Below are positions 45,637-54,371 of a stretch of 64,000 bases of DNA, in pieces. The stretch is taken from contig NZ_WIAD01000001.1 in NCBI RefSeq assembly GCF_009618275.1, positions 186,001 to 250,000 of the forward strand. Direction: 5' to 3'. Made by a program: the position numbers and the translations under genes. Within the stretch, counting starts at the first letter, position 1, and each line of letters begins with the position of its first letter. The notes under the pieces are model-generated. The model was not told the origin of the DNA. It ran no database searches and worked only from the letters and a program-made list of their open reading frames with translations. Source of the stretch: Roseimaritima sediminicola. Its GTDB lineage: Bacteria > Planctomycetota > Planctomycetia > Pirellulales > Pirellulaceae.

Positions 45637-46401
45637 TCATGCCGCTTGTCGTGGTTCCGCAGAGCCGGTGGGCCGCTTCGAGAGGCTCTCGGGTTCCATG
45701 TGATCGAACAGGGCACCCAACAGTCGCGGGTGCAGGCAGACGACGCTCCAGGCCAACCCAAACGCCAAACCGCCGATCGCGTCGCTGAAGAAGTGGGCGT
45801 CGGACTGCATCCGCTGCAACATCGTCAGGACCGCGAACACGACGAACAGATAGCGGCCGCGGGGAAACAGCATCGACAGGCCCACCGTCAAGGCCACGGC
45901 CGTTGCGGTGCCGCCACTGGGGAACGCTCGCGTCCCGGCATCAAACGCCGCCACCTGTTCCAGTTTCCAGTCAAAACGCCACCACCAGGCCGCGTCGCCC
46001 GAAGCCAGTTGCAGGTTGATCGCGCTGGGCCGTGGACGCAGCACAAACATCTTGACGATCGTGGCGACGGCACTGGCCCCCAGGGCCATCGTCGTCAGCC
46101 GTGGCGTGCACCAGCGATGCTGGGGCGTCAGGGTCAGGATCCCGATCACGATGAACAGCACGCCGATCCCGTGGGAATAGGCTTCGGTCAACTGGATCGC
46201 GTTGTCGACGTCGCTGGGAAAGGGATCCCCGTCGAACCAGCGAGCGATGGGCACGTCGATCAAGGTGACGACCGGAACCAGCAACAGGGCGATAAACGAA
46301 GCCCAGATCATGAACCGTACGGCGCGACTGGATTCATTCTCCAGCGGTTCGTAGATCCGCAGCGAGCCGTCTCCGGGCGATTGTTGTTCGGTCACGTCCA
46401 T
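45637..46401 (-). CDS. PAP2-superfamily membrane protein with altered second motif
   Basis: This 254-residue protein from ATG 46399-46401 has about five or six helices. Phosphatidic-acid-phosphatase motifs are present: motif 1 KMFVLRPRP (Lys117 to Pro123), and motif 3 QRMQSDAHFFSD with Arg197, His203 and Asp207. Motif 2, normally PSGH, reads PSGG at residues 161-164, so the general-acid His is missing. It may be inactive or use another residue. The family acts on lipid or undecaprenyl phosphates at the membrane outer face. Confidence 0.82.
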   Translation of the reverse strand: MDVTEQQSPGDGSLRIYEPLENESSRAVRFMIWASFIALLLVPVVTLIDVPIARWFDGDPFPSDVDNAIQLTEAYSHGIGVLFIVIGILTLTPQHRWCTPRLTTMALGASAVATIVKMFVLRPRPSAINLQLASGDAAWWWRFDWKLEQVAAFDAGTRAFPSGGTATAVALTVGLSMLFPRGRYLFVVFAVLTMLQRMQSDAHFFSDAIGGLAFGLAWSVVCLHPRLLGALFDHMEPESLSKRPTGSAEPRQAA

Positions 46402-46550
46402 CGTCCTGATGCGTCCTGTTCCGGTGTGTCCTAAAGCGACTGGTCCTGAACCCATCGGTGGCTATACCAAAAGCCGCCGAAGCTTCGAAACAGCGCTCCG
46501 CCGACCCGTCCCCCGGGGAATCGATACCCCCAGCACGAGATGGGGCGGCA

Positions 46551-46790
46551 TAAAAAAACGGCGGGAAGGTGCCAAACACTCACCTTCCCGCCGTCTGGTT
46601 CTATCTGATCCGCGAGAATCAATTCCGACCGAACATCCAAATCCCCACAAGCATGTTCGATCGACCCGAACCTCTTCGAGCGACGGACGAGTGACTGCAC
46701 TCTTCCACCGACAAAGGTTCAGATCGGACGTCTCGGCCGAAAAGCCGAGTCGAAAAGCAAATAAGGGTCGGGCTCGTTATGCCGGACACG
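46551..46790 (-). ncRNA. Candidate structured small RNA ending in an intrinsic terminator
   Basis: On the minus strand several stems follow one another: CTCGGC/GCCGAG (46732-46749), GAACCT/AGGTTC (arms at 46715-46720 and 46668-46673) enclosing GAGTG-CAGT-CACTC (46689-46702), and CGAACAT/ATGTTCG (46630-46659). Then come a perfect 14-bp terminator stem and a T run. No gene on this strand lies to the right that could need the terminator. The 5' end is a guess. It does not match tmRNA, RNase P or SRP RNA motifs I know. Confidence 0.45.
46552..46594 (-). terminator. Rho-independent terminator
   Basis: The perfect 14-bp stem ACGGCGGGAAGGTG/CACCTTCCCGCCGT has a nine-base loop. On the minus strand it is followed by seven T (complement of 46552-46558). 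There is no T run on the plus-strand side, so it works on minus-strand transcripts. Confidence 0.85.
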
Positions 46791-46954
46791 CACCGTGTGA
46801 TGGTTTGTAACGATTACGACAGTTGTGCCCGTGGCAGAGGCCGCCAAGGACGCAATTTATCTTGACCCACGCCACGAGGCGCTGGTATCGAGGCACCGAT
46901 AGCCGGCATGGGTTCGCATCGGTCGCAACCCGCCATACCCGCTGAACCGATTGC

Positions 46955-48103
46955 ATGATCGCCACGAAGCCAATCCCGCGAGCCGTCGCCCTGATCCACC
47001 GCACTGTGCTGCGGGTGGTGCTCGGCGCGCTATGTGGCGGGGCGCTCCTTGGCTGTCAGAGCAAACCGCACCGCGAACTGTATACCGACCAGCTGATCAA
47101 CGAGGTCCGAGTGCTGGAGGACCAGCTGTACGAGGCCGACTACGAGAACAAGGTGCTGCGCAGCAAACTCCGCCGAGCCGTGGAGAACTGTGAACAAGGC
47201 GATGCGGCGGCCGTACAGCCCACGCCCGACCCGCAAGCCGACTGGGGCGTCAGCGACGTCCTGCCGTCGCCCTCGAGCCCCCAGAGGCCGGCAGAGGACG
47301 CGCCCGGCGCAACCCTTCTGCCGCCGCCCGGTGGCCTGCCTTCGAGCGATCAGGCGGGCGACCTGGAAGAACGTCGTATCGACGTCCCGGGCGGCCGGCC
47401 ACGCGAACCGCAATCGCCCGATCTGATCCCGCCCGACATGGACCAACTGGAATTGCCGGACATCGACATGGGCGAAATCGTTCCGCCGCCGGCCGCCGAT
47501 GCGCCTCCGGAACCGCCGATGGGTCAGATTCCTTTGCCCGACATGACGCCGGAAACCCTGCCCGAACCGGCCGGCCTATCGATCAATCCAACCTTCTCCG
47601 GCGGACATAACTTCGACAGCGATCCCGAAATCGACGGCGTGTACCTGGTGGTCCACTTCGTTGACGAATCGGGAAAAGTGCTGGATCTCAGTCAAGTGGA
47701 AATCGACGCCAGCTTGGGTATCGAAATCTTCGATCCGCTGGCCGCCGAGGGCGACGCTTCCGGTGCCGACGAATCCGTCAGCGCCGAACCCGATAACGCC
47801 GAACCCGCTGACGCGGCGTCGCCGCCCCAATCGCCGGGGCCCCGATCGCTGGGGTACTGGGAGTTCGACGCCCAACAGATCGCCGACATGCGTCGCCACG
47901 CGGTTCAGGACGGCCTGCACGTCGCGATCCGCTGGAGCGACGCGGTGCCCAGCGGCGACCACGTCCGTGTGCAGGCCCGAGTCTTCAACGAAGACGCCTC
48001 GCTGGAAGGCCAAGCCGAGCTGGCGTTGATCGGCAAAGGCCAGATCGCCGGCTGGGTGCCGCGAGCCGGCGAGCGAAAGCAATCCCCAGCCGCCCGCCGC
48101 TAA
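46955..48103 (+). CDS. Lipoprotein with coiled coil and Pro-rich linker
   Basis: This 382-residue protein from ATG 46955 has a signal with lipobox LLGC (GALCGGALLGCQS). A predicted coiled coil follows (TDQLINEVRVLEDQLYEADY, residues 44-63 onward). Next come about 120 residues of acidic Pro-rich linker and a C-terminal beta-rich domain with NPTFSGGHNFDSDPEIDGVY and GYWEFDAQQIADM. No family was recognised. It is probably an envelope lipoprotein. Confidence 0.75.
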   Translation: MIATKPIPRAVALIHRTVLRVVLGALCGGALLGCQSKPHRELYTDQLINEVRVLEDQLYEADYENKVLRSKLRRAVENCEQGDAAAVQPTPDPQADWGVSDVLPSPSSPQRPAEDAPGATLLPPPGGLPSSDQAGDLEERRIDVPGGRPREPQSPDLIPPDMDQLELPDIDMGEIVPPPAADAPPEPPMGQIPLPDMTPETLPEPAGLSINPTFSGGHNFDSDPEIDGVYLVVHFVDESGKVLDLSQVEIDASLGIEIFDPLAAEGDASGADESVSAEPDNAEPADAASPPQSPGPRSLGYWEFDAQQIADMRRHAVQDGLHVAIRWSDAVPSGDHVRVQARVFNEDASLEGQAELALIGKGQIAGWVPRAGERKQSPAARR

Positions 48104-48125
48104 GGAGCGCCCGTCGCCAAAGTAG

Positions 48126-48181
48126 CTCGGCTGACCCAGCCGAGGAGGGCGACGCCTCACAGGCTGGAAGCCTATGCCACA
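48126..48181. repeat. CTCGGCTG hairpin copy plus 21-bp inverted dispersed repeat
   Basis: The palindrome lies at 48126-48144 (loop ACC). It is followed at 48161-48181 by AGGCTGGAAGCCTATGCCAC plus A, whose reverse complement is at 54245-54265. Confidence 0.75.
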
Positions 48182-48182
48182 G

Positions 48183-48590
48183 TCACTCCTCGGCGGCTTC
48201 GCTGTCCGGAGCGTACGAGCAGGAGCCGCCCGCGGCGGAATCGCCCAGCATCTGCTTGCGCAGCTCGGGCAGTTTCCGCTGCAGATACTTGCGGGACCGG
48301 AAAGCATCGGCCATCGCCAGAAAGACCACCAACACCAGCAGTCCGAAAACGGCCATCCATAGCGCGGCCCACAGCGGCCCGGGGCCCACCCAGGCGGCCA
48401 CGGCGATGATCACCGCCATCAAGACCAACACGCCGTGGACCCCGCGGCGGCCGCGGATCCGGGCCGTCAGGTAATCGTCATCGAACGCCGGATCTTTGCC
48501 GCCCACCTGAGGCCCGCCGCGTTGCCGCCGTTCCAGATACACGGCCAGCGCCAGGAGCAGGACGGCCAAAATAAAACTTGCCGTGATCAT
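48183..48590 (-). CDS. Small membrane protein of unknown function
   Basis: This 135-residue protein from ATG 48588-48590 has three hydrophobic segments: ITASFILAVLLLALAVYL at the start, VHGVLVLMAVIIAVAAWVG and LWMAVFGLLVLVVFLAMADA. The C-terminus is polar, with SRKYLQRKLPELRKQ. It lies 22 bp downstream of the peptidase-like gene on the same strand, so it is probably in the same transcript. No family was recognised. Confidence 0.7.
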   Translation of the reverse strand: MITASFILAVLLLALAVYLERRQRGGPQVGGKDPAFDDDYLTARIRGRRGVHGVLVLMAVIIAVAAWVGPGPLWAALWMAVFGLLVLVVFLAMADAFRSRKYLQRKLPELRKQMLGDSAAGGSCSYAPDSEAAEE

Positions 48591-48612
48591 GCCAGGGCTC
48601 TCCTTCGCGGAC

Positions 48613-49692
48613 CTACTTCGTCAGCAACCACTGATGCACCACGTAGACAACCGCCGCCAGCGACTCGCCACTGCAGTTTTCCGGGATGTCCTGCTGGGTG
48701 TGCCAGTACGACATCGCTCGCGGGCCGGGTCTGGGGTAATCAAAGTCGATGATGTCGATCGTGGGAATCCGCGCAATTTGGTTCAGCGGCAGATGGTCGT
48801 CGCGGACCTCGTGCTTGACGCGGGACTTGAACGATCGCACGCCCAACCGACCGGCCAGATCCCAGACCTCGCGGGCCACGGGCCGCGCATAGTGCCAACT
48901 GTTCTTCTCCAGATAGAACTGCTGCTCGGCGTCTGCGACCATGTCCAGCAGGATGCCGGCTCGCAGAGGAATCGCCGGCGGGTGTGCGCCGTACTCTCGC
49001 GCGTAATGCGTCGATCCCAAAAAGTAGGGATCGCGTCTGTTGTCGTAAACCAACTCTTCACCGTCGAACAACACCATGTCCACGCCCACATCGGCGGGCA
49101 GTTCGTTTAAGTGATGCGACAGCTCCATCAGGGCCGCCACACCGCTGGCCCCATCGTTGGCACCGAGAAAAACACCCCGTGGATTGATCGGGTCGCGATC
49201 GGGAAACGGCAACGTGTCGTAGTGGGCGCACAGCAGAAACCGCTTCGGTCGTTCCGGGTAAAAGCGGGCGATCAGATTAGCCAGCGTCAGCGTTTCGCCG
49301 CTGAGCGGATGCCGCGCGGGAAAGGACTGCAGCTCGGCCTCCGCACCTTGCCGACGGAAAAAGTCCAGCAGCATCTCCTGCTGACGATGCATGCCCTCGG
49401 TCCCACTGATGCGGGGACCAATGGCACAGATCTCTTCCAAATACCCAAAGGCCCGCTCGGCATCGTACCGCTCGGGCACGACCCTTTGACTGCCCACCTG
49501 GGCCGGCGTCGCCCGCTCGGGCGTCTGCAGCGCGACAAACACAACCGCCACGAGCAGCGCACCGAGGACCACAGCGCCGGCCCACCACCCAGTCCGCCGC
49601 GGCGGACTGGCGGCCGATTGCGTGCGGGCCGCATCCGCCCGGGCGGACGATTGCGGACGAGCCAAGCGTCGTTGTGTAGAAGAAGCCGACAT
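48613..49692 (-). CDS. M28-family metalloprotein (glutaminyl-cyclase/aminopeptidase-like)
   Basis: This 359-residue protein from ATG 49690-49692 has a basic N-terminus, then one membrane helix (WAGAVVLGALLVAVVFVALQ, residues 37-56), so the catalytic domain is probably outside. Metal and catalytic positions of the M28 fold are visible: His157 in LCAHYDT, Asp180 in GANDGASG, Glu212-Glu213 in FDGEE, Asp250 in LLDMVAD and His300 in RDDHLP. The GANDGASG spacing and single-zinc-like pattern fit glutaminyl-peptide cyclotransferases better than two-zinc aminopeptidases. The substrate remains uncertain. Confidence 0.85.
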   Translation of the reverse strand: MSASSTQRRLARPQSSARADAARTQSAASPPRRTGWWAGAVVLGALLVAVVFVALQTPERATPAQVGSQRVVPERYDAERAFGYLEEICAIGPRISGTEGMHRQQEMLLDFFRRQGAEAELQSFPARHPLSGETLTLANLIARFYPERPKRFLLCAHYDTLPFPDRDPINPRGVFLGANDGASGVAALMELSHHLNELPADVGVDMVLFDGEELVYDNRRDPYFLGSTHYAREYGAHPPAIPLRAGILLDMVADAEQQFYLEKNSWHYARPVAREVWDLAGRLGVRSFKSRVKHEVRDDHLPLNQIARIPTIDIIDFDYPRPGPRAMSYWHTQQDIPENCSGESLAAVVYVVHQWLLTK

Positions 49693-49970
49693 GAACAAGC
49701 GATCCGTCAAAACCAGTCGGGCTGGCGGGTGAAAAGTGGGAACCTTCGCTGCAGCATCCAATCATATCGAGTGGACTCCGGCAGAGCCACCGCGACGAGC
49801 CACCGCGACGAGCCGCCTGCCGAACCAGCTGTCGCGGCGCCGCTCCGAGCTGCCAAGCGGGGGGCCGGCAAGTTCCTCTTGCCGCCGAAGCCGACCTTTC
49901 GCTAGGTTGCCCTCGGGAAACCATCGCAATTAGCAAACTTTTTATCTGAACGCTTGGGAGAATCGCTGCC

Positions 49971-52900
49971 ATGGACGGCACTTCGATACGCTCGTGGTGG
50001 GGCTTGTTGGGCCTCGGCCTGGCGACTTTGTTGTTTCCGACGGCGCCGGCGGCCAGCGGTGCCGAAGCGCAATGGATCTGGGATGCCGGCGTCGCCAAAG
50101 AACAGATTCCGACCGGGACAAGTTGTTTCTTTCGCAAACGCATCAACCTGCGTGCCGATGCGGTAGGCAAGGTAACGATCGCTGCCGATGACGCGTACGA
50201 GTTGTACGTCAACGGTCGCCGCGTGGGCACCGGCCGGTCGGCGCGAAAAATGACCGACTACGACATCTCCTCACTGCTGGTTCGGGGACGCAACGTCGTC
50301 TCGGTTCGGGTCGATAATACGCATGGCACGACCGCGGCCCTGGCCGCCCGGATCAGCATCCAGCCCGAGGGCACCTCGCGATGGTACACCTTCAGCACCG
50401 ACGAAACCTGGAAGACGACTCGGCAAGCCGCCGCGATGTGGCAGTCCCCCACCTACAACGATTCCCGCTGGGGACAGGCCCAGAGCTTTGGCATGCTGGG
50501 CAGCACGGTCCCCTGGGACCGACAGGAAGACGTGGCCAGCGCGACCGAGCATCAGGAAAGCGCACGCTTTCAGATTCAAGACGGCTTCGGCGTACAGCGT
50601 TTGTTCGACGACGAACAAACCGGTTCGCTGATCGCCATGGCCTTCAATGAATTCGGCCACATCATCGCCGCCCGCGAACGCGGTCCGCTGTTGTTGATGT
50701 TCGACCGCAGCGGCGATGGAATCCCCGACGAAGTCCGCACGTACTGCGACCAGGTGGAATCCTGTCAGGGCATCCTGGCTCTCAATGGCGACGTCTTCGT
50801 TACCGGCCAAGGCCCCGATGGCACGGGACTGTATCGGTTGAGCGATGCGGACCGGAACGGCACGCTGGAAAAAGTCCAGACCATCCTTAAATTCAAAGGC
50901 ACCCCCGGCGAACACGGCCCCCATGGCATCGTTCTGGGACCCGACGGCATGCTGTACGTCAGCGTCGGCAACCACATGCAGGTCGTGGGCGAAGCGGGCA
51001 GCGGTGAAACCCTGCCGGAAACCTACGAGGGGGATCTGGTCGGACCTCGCTATGAAGATCCCGGCGGGCACGCCCGCGGCGTCAAAGCGCCCGGCGGCAC
51101 GGTTATCCGCACCACCGTCAGTGGCGACAAAGTCGAACGCATCGCCGGCGGACTGCGCAACGCCTACGACCTGGCCTTCCACAGCGAAGGCTCTCTCTTC
51201 ATTCACGACAGCGACATGGAATCCGACGCCGGTGCCGCCTGGTACCGTCCCACGGCCCTGTACGATGTCACCGAAGGCGGCGAATTCGGTTGGCGTAGCG
51301 GATGGGCCAAGTGGCCGGAATTCTATGCCGATCGCCTACCTACGATTCTGGATACCGGCCGCGGTTCGCCCAGCGGCGCGCTGTGCTACGAACACTACAC
51401 CTTTCCCGCCCGCTACCACGGCAGCCTGTTTCTTGCCGACTGGTCCGAGGGCCGGATTTTGAACGTGCGTCTGAAAGCCAACGGCGCCAGCTACGTCGCC
51501 GACAGCCAGGTGTTTCTGCAGGGTGAACCGCTGAACGTCACCGACTTGGCCGTCGGTCCCGACGGCGCCTTGTACTTCTGCACCGGAGGCCGCGAGACCG
51601 CCGGGGGAATCTACCGCGTCGTCTGGGAAGGGCCGATTCCCGAACGCGTCAACAACTTGGGAACGGGCATCGCCGCGGCCATCCGCCAACCGCAGCCGTC
51701 GGCCGCTTGGAGCCGTCAGACGCTGGCCGGCATCAAAAAAGAATTGGGCTCGCAGTGGGCCGAACTGGTCGCCGGCGTTGCTTACAGCGACGAAAACCCG
51801 CCCCACTACCGCACCCGAGCTCTGGAGCTGATGGAATTGTTCGGCCCCCAGCCCAGCGAGGAATTGTTGGTTGAACTGAGCCGGGCGCAGAGCGAAGTGG
51901 TCCGCGCCAAAGCGGCCTACATGATGGGCGTCCACCCTTCGACACGAACCGAGCGTCAGCTGGTCTCGTTGCTCGATGACCGCGACCTCCGGGTCCGCCG
52001 GATGGCCTGTGAAGCGATGCTCCGCACCGGCCAGCAGCCGCCCATCGATGCTCTGCTGCCGCTGCTGGAAGAGAACGACCGCACGCTGGCCTTTGTCGCG
52101 CGACGCGTGCTGGAATCCGTGCCCACCGAGCAGTGGCGACGCGAGGTTCTGCAGAGCGAACACCCCCGAGTCGCCATCCTGGGCTCGTTGGCCTTGGTGA
52201 CGGTCCAGCCCACCGAGGCGAACAGTTTGTTGGTTCTGAGCCGGCTGAGCCAGTTGATGAACGGGTTTCTCAGCGATGCCGATTTCGTGGACCTGCTCCG
52301 CGTCATGCAGGTAGCCCTCGCTCGCGGCCAGATCGATCCGGCACAGGTACAGCCGCTGCGAGATCAAATCGCCGAGGAGTTTCCTTCGGGCGACTCGCGG
52401 ATGAACCGCGAACTGATGCGGCTGGCCGCCTACCTGCGGGCCGATTCGATCGGTGATCGCGCCCTGGATTACCTCGAAGGCGATGCCCCGTTGGCCGACC
52501 GGGTCCACGTGGCGATGCACATGCGGTACTTGACCAATCGGTGGACCGCCAAGCAGCGGTTCGAATTGCTGAAATTCTACGAACAGGCCTCCAAAGACGA
52601 CGCCGGCAGCAGTGTTCCGCTGTACCTGATGAACGTCACCCGCGACTTTGCCAAGCACCTGACCTTGGACGACGCGATGGCCATCCTCGAGCAGGGCGAT
52701 GCCTGGCCCAATGCCGCCTTGGCCTCGATGTACAAACTGCCCCAGCCGGTCGACGCCGAGACCGCCGAGCTGCTGATCGAGCTGGACCAGAGCATCGCCG
52801 GTCCGGAACACACCCGCGACGTTTACAAGCGTCTGCGCACAGGCATCGTGGCCATGCTGTCGATGACCGGTGACGAAGACGCCATGTCGTACCTGCGAAA

Positions 52901-53774
52901 AATCTGGCGTACCGATCCCGAACGGCGACAACCCGTCGCGATGGGCCTGGCTCTGCATCCCGACGGCCAGAACTGGGACTACCTGGTTCGCAGCCTGAAC
53001 ATCCTGGAAGGCGAAGCGGCCAAGGACGTGCTGAAGCAATTGACAACCGTAGCGGTCGCCACCGACGACCCCGAAGCGCTGCGGCAAGTCATCCTGCTGG
53101 GATTGCAGTTCGAGAGCGAAGGCCAGTCGACCAAACCGGCCCAGGACCTGCTGTCGCACTGGACCGGCCTGCAGCGCAGCGAGTCCAGCGATCCTTCGAT
53201 GGCAATCTGGCAACGCTGGTATGCGAAAACCTATCCCGACCGCCCGGCCGCGGAATTGCCCTCGGCCGAAGAGGACGCTCGCTGGGACTTCGACCAATTG
53301 GCAAAGTACCTGGAAAGCGAAGAAGGTCGGCACGGGGACCCGGCAGCCGGCAGCGAGGTGTTTGCCAAAGCGGACTGCGCCTCCTGTCACCGGTTTGGAA
53401 ACCAAGGCCAGTCGGTGGGCCCGGATCTGACCAGCGTCTCGCGACGCTTTACCCGCCGCGAGGTTTTGGAATCGATCCTGTATCCTTCGCACGTCATCAG
53501 CGACCAGTACATGAACAAGAAAGTACTGACGCTCGACGGCAAAGTGTACGTGGGCCTGGTCTCCGAAACCGGCAGCGGCGAACTGCAGATCCGCGACGCC
53601 AAGAACAACACCACGACCGTGGCCTCGGCCGAAGTGGACCAGATCCTGCCCAGCAACAGCAGCATCATGCCCTCGGGCGGCCTGGACCAGCTGACCCTGA
53701 AAGAGATCAGCGATCTGATGAGCTACCTGGGTGTGTTGCCGCCGCTGGAAGTCGCCACCCGGCCAAGCAACTAG
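49971..53774 (+). CDS. PVC-type cytochrome: beta-propeller, HEAT repeats, C-terminal c-type heme domain
   Basis: This 1267-residue protein from ATG 49971 has a Sec signal (to about ASGAEA). It then has a lectin/sugar-binding-like beta domain (DDAYELYVNGRRVGTG) and a GSDH-like beta-propeller around residues 190-550 (GPHGIVLGPDGMLYVSVGNH). A HEAT-like helical stretch (about 600-1080) follows. The C-terminal domain has the heme motif CASCH at residues 1136-1140 (FAKADCASCHRFGNQGQSVG), followed by RREVLESILYPS. This domain set is characteristic of planctomycetes and verrucomicrobia. It is probably a periplasmic redox enzyme for sugar or polymer breakdown; the substrate is unknown. Confidence 0.92.
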   Translation: MDGTSIRSWWGLLGLGLATLLFPTAPAASGAEAQWIWDAGVAKEQIPTGTSCFFRKRINLRADAVGKVTIAADDAYELYVNGRRVGTGRSARKMTDYDISSLLVRGRNVVSVRVDNTHGTTAALAARISIQPEGTSRWYTFSTDETWKTTRQAAAMWQSPTYNDSRWGQAQSFGMLGSTVPWDRQEDVASATEHQESARFQIQDGFGVQRLFDDEQTGSLIAMAFNEFGHIIAARERGPLLLMFDRSGDGIPDEVRTYCDQVESCQGILALNGDVFVTGQGPDGTGLYRLSDADRNGTLEKVQTILKFKGTPGEHGPHGIVLGPDGMLYVSVGNHMQVVGEAGSGETLPETYEGDLVGPRYEDPGGHARGVKAPGGTVIRTTVSGDKVERIAGGLRNAYDLAFHSEGSLFIHDSDMESDAGAAWYRPTALYDVTEGGEFGWRSGWAKWPEFYADRLPTILDTGRGSPSGALCYEHYTFPARYHGSLFLADWSEGRILNVRLKANGASYVADSQVFLQGEPLNVTDLAVGPDGALYFCTGGRETAGGIYRVVWEGPIPERVNNLGTGIAAAIRQPQPSAAWSRQTLAGIKKELGSQWAELVAGVAYSDENPPHYRTRALELMELFGPQPSEELLVELSRAQSEVVRAKAAYMMGVHPSTRTERQLVSLLDDRDLRVRRMACEAMLRTGQQPPIDALLPLLEENDRTLAFVARRVLESVPTEQWRREVLQSEHPRVAILGSLALVTVQPTEANSLLVLSRLSQLMNGFLSDADFVDLLRVMQVALARGQIDPAQVQPLRDQIAEEFPSGDSRMNRELMRLAAYLRADSIGDRALDYLEGDAPLADRVHVAMHMRYLTNRWTAKQRFELLKFYEQASKDDAGSSVPLYLMNVTRDFAKHLTLDDAMAILEQGDAWPNAALASMYKLPQPVDAETAELLIELDQSIAGPEHTRDVYKRLRTGIVAMLSMTGDEDAMSYLRKIWRTDPERRQPVAMGLALHPDGQNWDYLVRSLNILEGEAAKDVLKQLTTVAVATDDPEALRQVILLGLQFESEGQSTKPAQDLLSHWTGLQRSESSDPSMAIWQRWYAKTYPDRPAAELPSAEEDARWDFDQLAKYLESEEGRHGDPAAGSEVFAKADCASCHRFGNQGQSVGPDLTSVSRRFTRREVLESILYPSHVISDQYMNKKVLTLDGKVYVGLVSETGSGELQIRDAKNNTTTVASAEVDQILPSNSSIMPSGGLDQLTLKEISDLMSYLGVLPPLEVATRPSN

Positions 53775-54074
53775 CCAGTGGCGAGTAGCGAGTAGCGAGT
53801 AGCGAGTGGCGAGTGGCGAGTAGCGAGTAGCGAGTAGCGAGTGGCCAGTGGCGAGTAGCGAGTAGCGAGTAGCGAGTGGCGAGTGGCGAGTAGCGAGTAG
53901 CGAGTGGCGAGTGGCGAGTGGCGAGTAGCGAGTGGCGAGTAGCCAGTAGCTAGTAGCTAGTAGCTAGTAGCTAGTAGCTAGTAGCTAGTAGCTAGTAGCT
54001 AGTAGCTGGTAGCGAGTAGCGAGTAGCGAGTAGCGAGTAGCGAGTGGCGAGTGGCGAGTGGCGAGTAGCGAGTG
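53775..54074 (+). repeat. 7-bp tandem repeat array (about 43 units)
   Basis: The array starts directly after the stop codon of the cytochrome gene. Units are CGAGTAG or CGAGTGG, with a central block of CTAGTAG and rare CCAGTGG, in strict 7-bp period for 300 bp. Three CGAGTGG units on the opposite strand occur at about 10377-10399. Since 7 is not a multiple of three, it is not a coding repeat. Confidence 0.95.
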
Positions 54075-54095
54075 GGAGCCATAAACTCGCTTCCT

Positions 54096-54151
54096 CCCCT
54101 CTCCCCCAAGGCGCCGCGAGCGTCAGCGAGTGAAGCCTTGGGGGAGAGGGG
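54096..54151. repeat. Long perfect inverted repeat (17-bp stem)
   Basis: CCCCTCTCCCCCAAGGC (54096-54112) pairs with GCCTTGGGGGAGAGGGG (54135-54151) around a 22-base loop. It has no T run, so it is more a palindromic repeat than a terminator. Confidence 0.9.
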
Positions 54152-54244
54152 TCGGGGGTGAGGGGGCAGATACTTGCACCGGAGCGACATGCAACGCGTC
54201 GCAGCGCCTCATCTGCCCGGCACGGTCACGAACCGTAGCTACTC

Positions 54245-54371
54245 TGTGGCATAGGCTTCCAGCCTGTAAGGAGGCGACTCTGCTACTTTCGCGGAGCGAA
54301 AGGCGACTCTAGCTACTTTCGCGGAGCGAAAGGCGACTCTCGCTACTTTCGCGGAGCGAAAGGCGACTCTG
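54245..54371. repeat. Inverted 21-bp repeat and 29/30-bp tandem hairpin repeat
   Basis: TGTGGCATAGGCTTCCAGCC plus T (54245-54265) is the reverse complement of 48161-48181. From 54272, about 3.3 copies of a unit beginning AGGCGACTCT follow; each holds the palindrome CTTTCGC-GGA-GCGAAAG. The array runs to the stop codon of the next minus-strand gene. Confidence 0.85.

Larger units (their letters stand above)
46402..46954. other. Intergenic region holding a candidate small RNA
   Basis: This 553-bp stretch lies between a minus-strand and a plus-strand gene. It has no convincing protein gene. A strong minus-strand intrinsic terminator and several hairpins (see the ncRNA entry) occupy 46551-46790. 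The remaining left part (46402-46550) and right part (46791-46954) show no clear signal. Confidence 0.6.

Noticed and set aside
46551-46790. tmRNA, RNase P RNA or SRP RNA as identity of the structured region
   Set aside because: None of their conserved cores (tag frame and CCA end, GAGGAAAGTCC, or the SRP loop) was found on either strand.
51336-53492. 718-codon minus-strand open frame
   Set aside because: Antisense to the PVC cytochrome gene, which has clear domains and a signal peptide.
53775-54074. CRISPR array
   Set aside because: There are no spacers; the array is a pure 7-bp tandem repeat and no cas gene is nearby.
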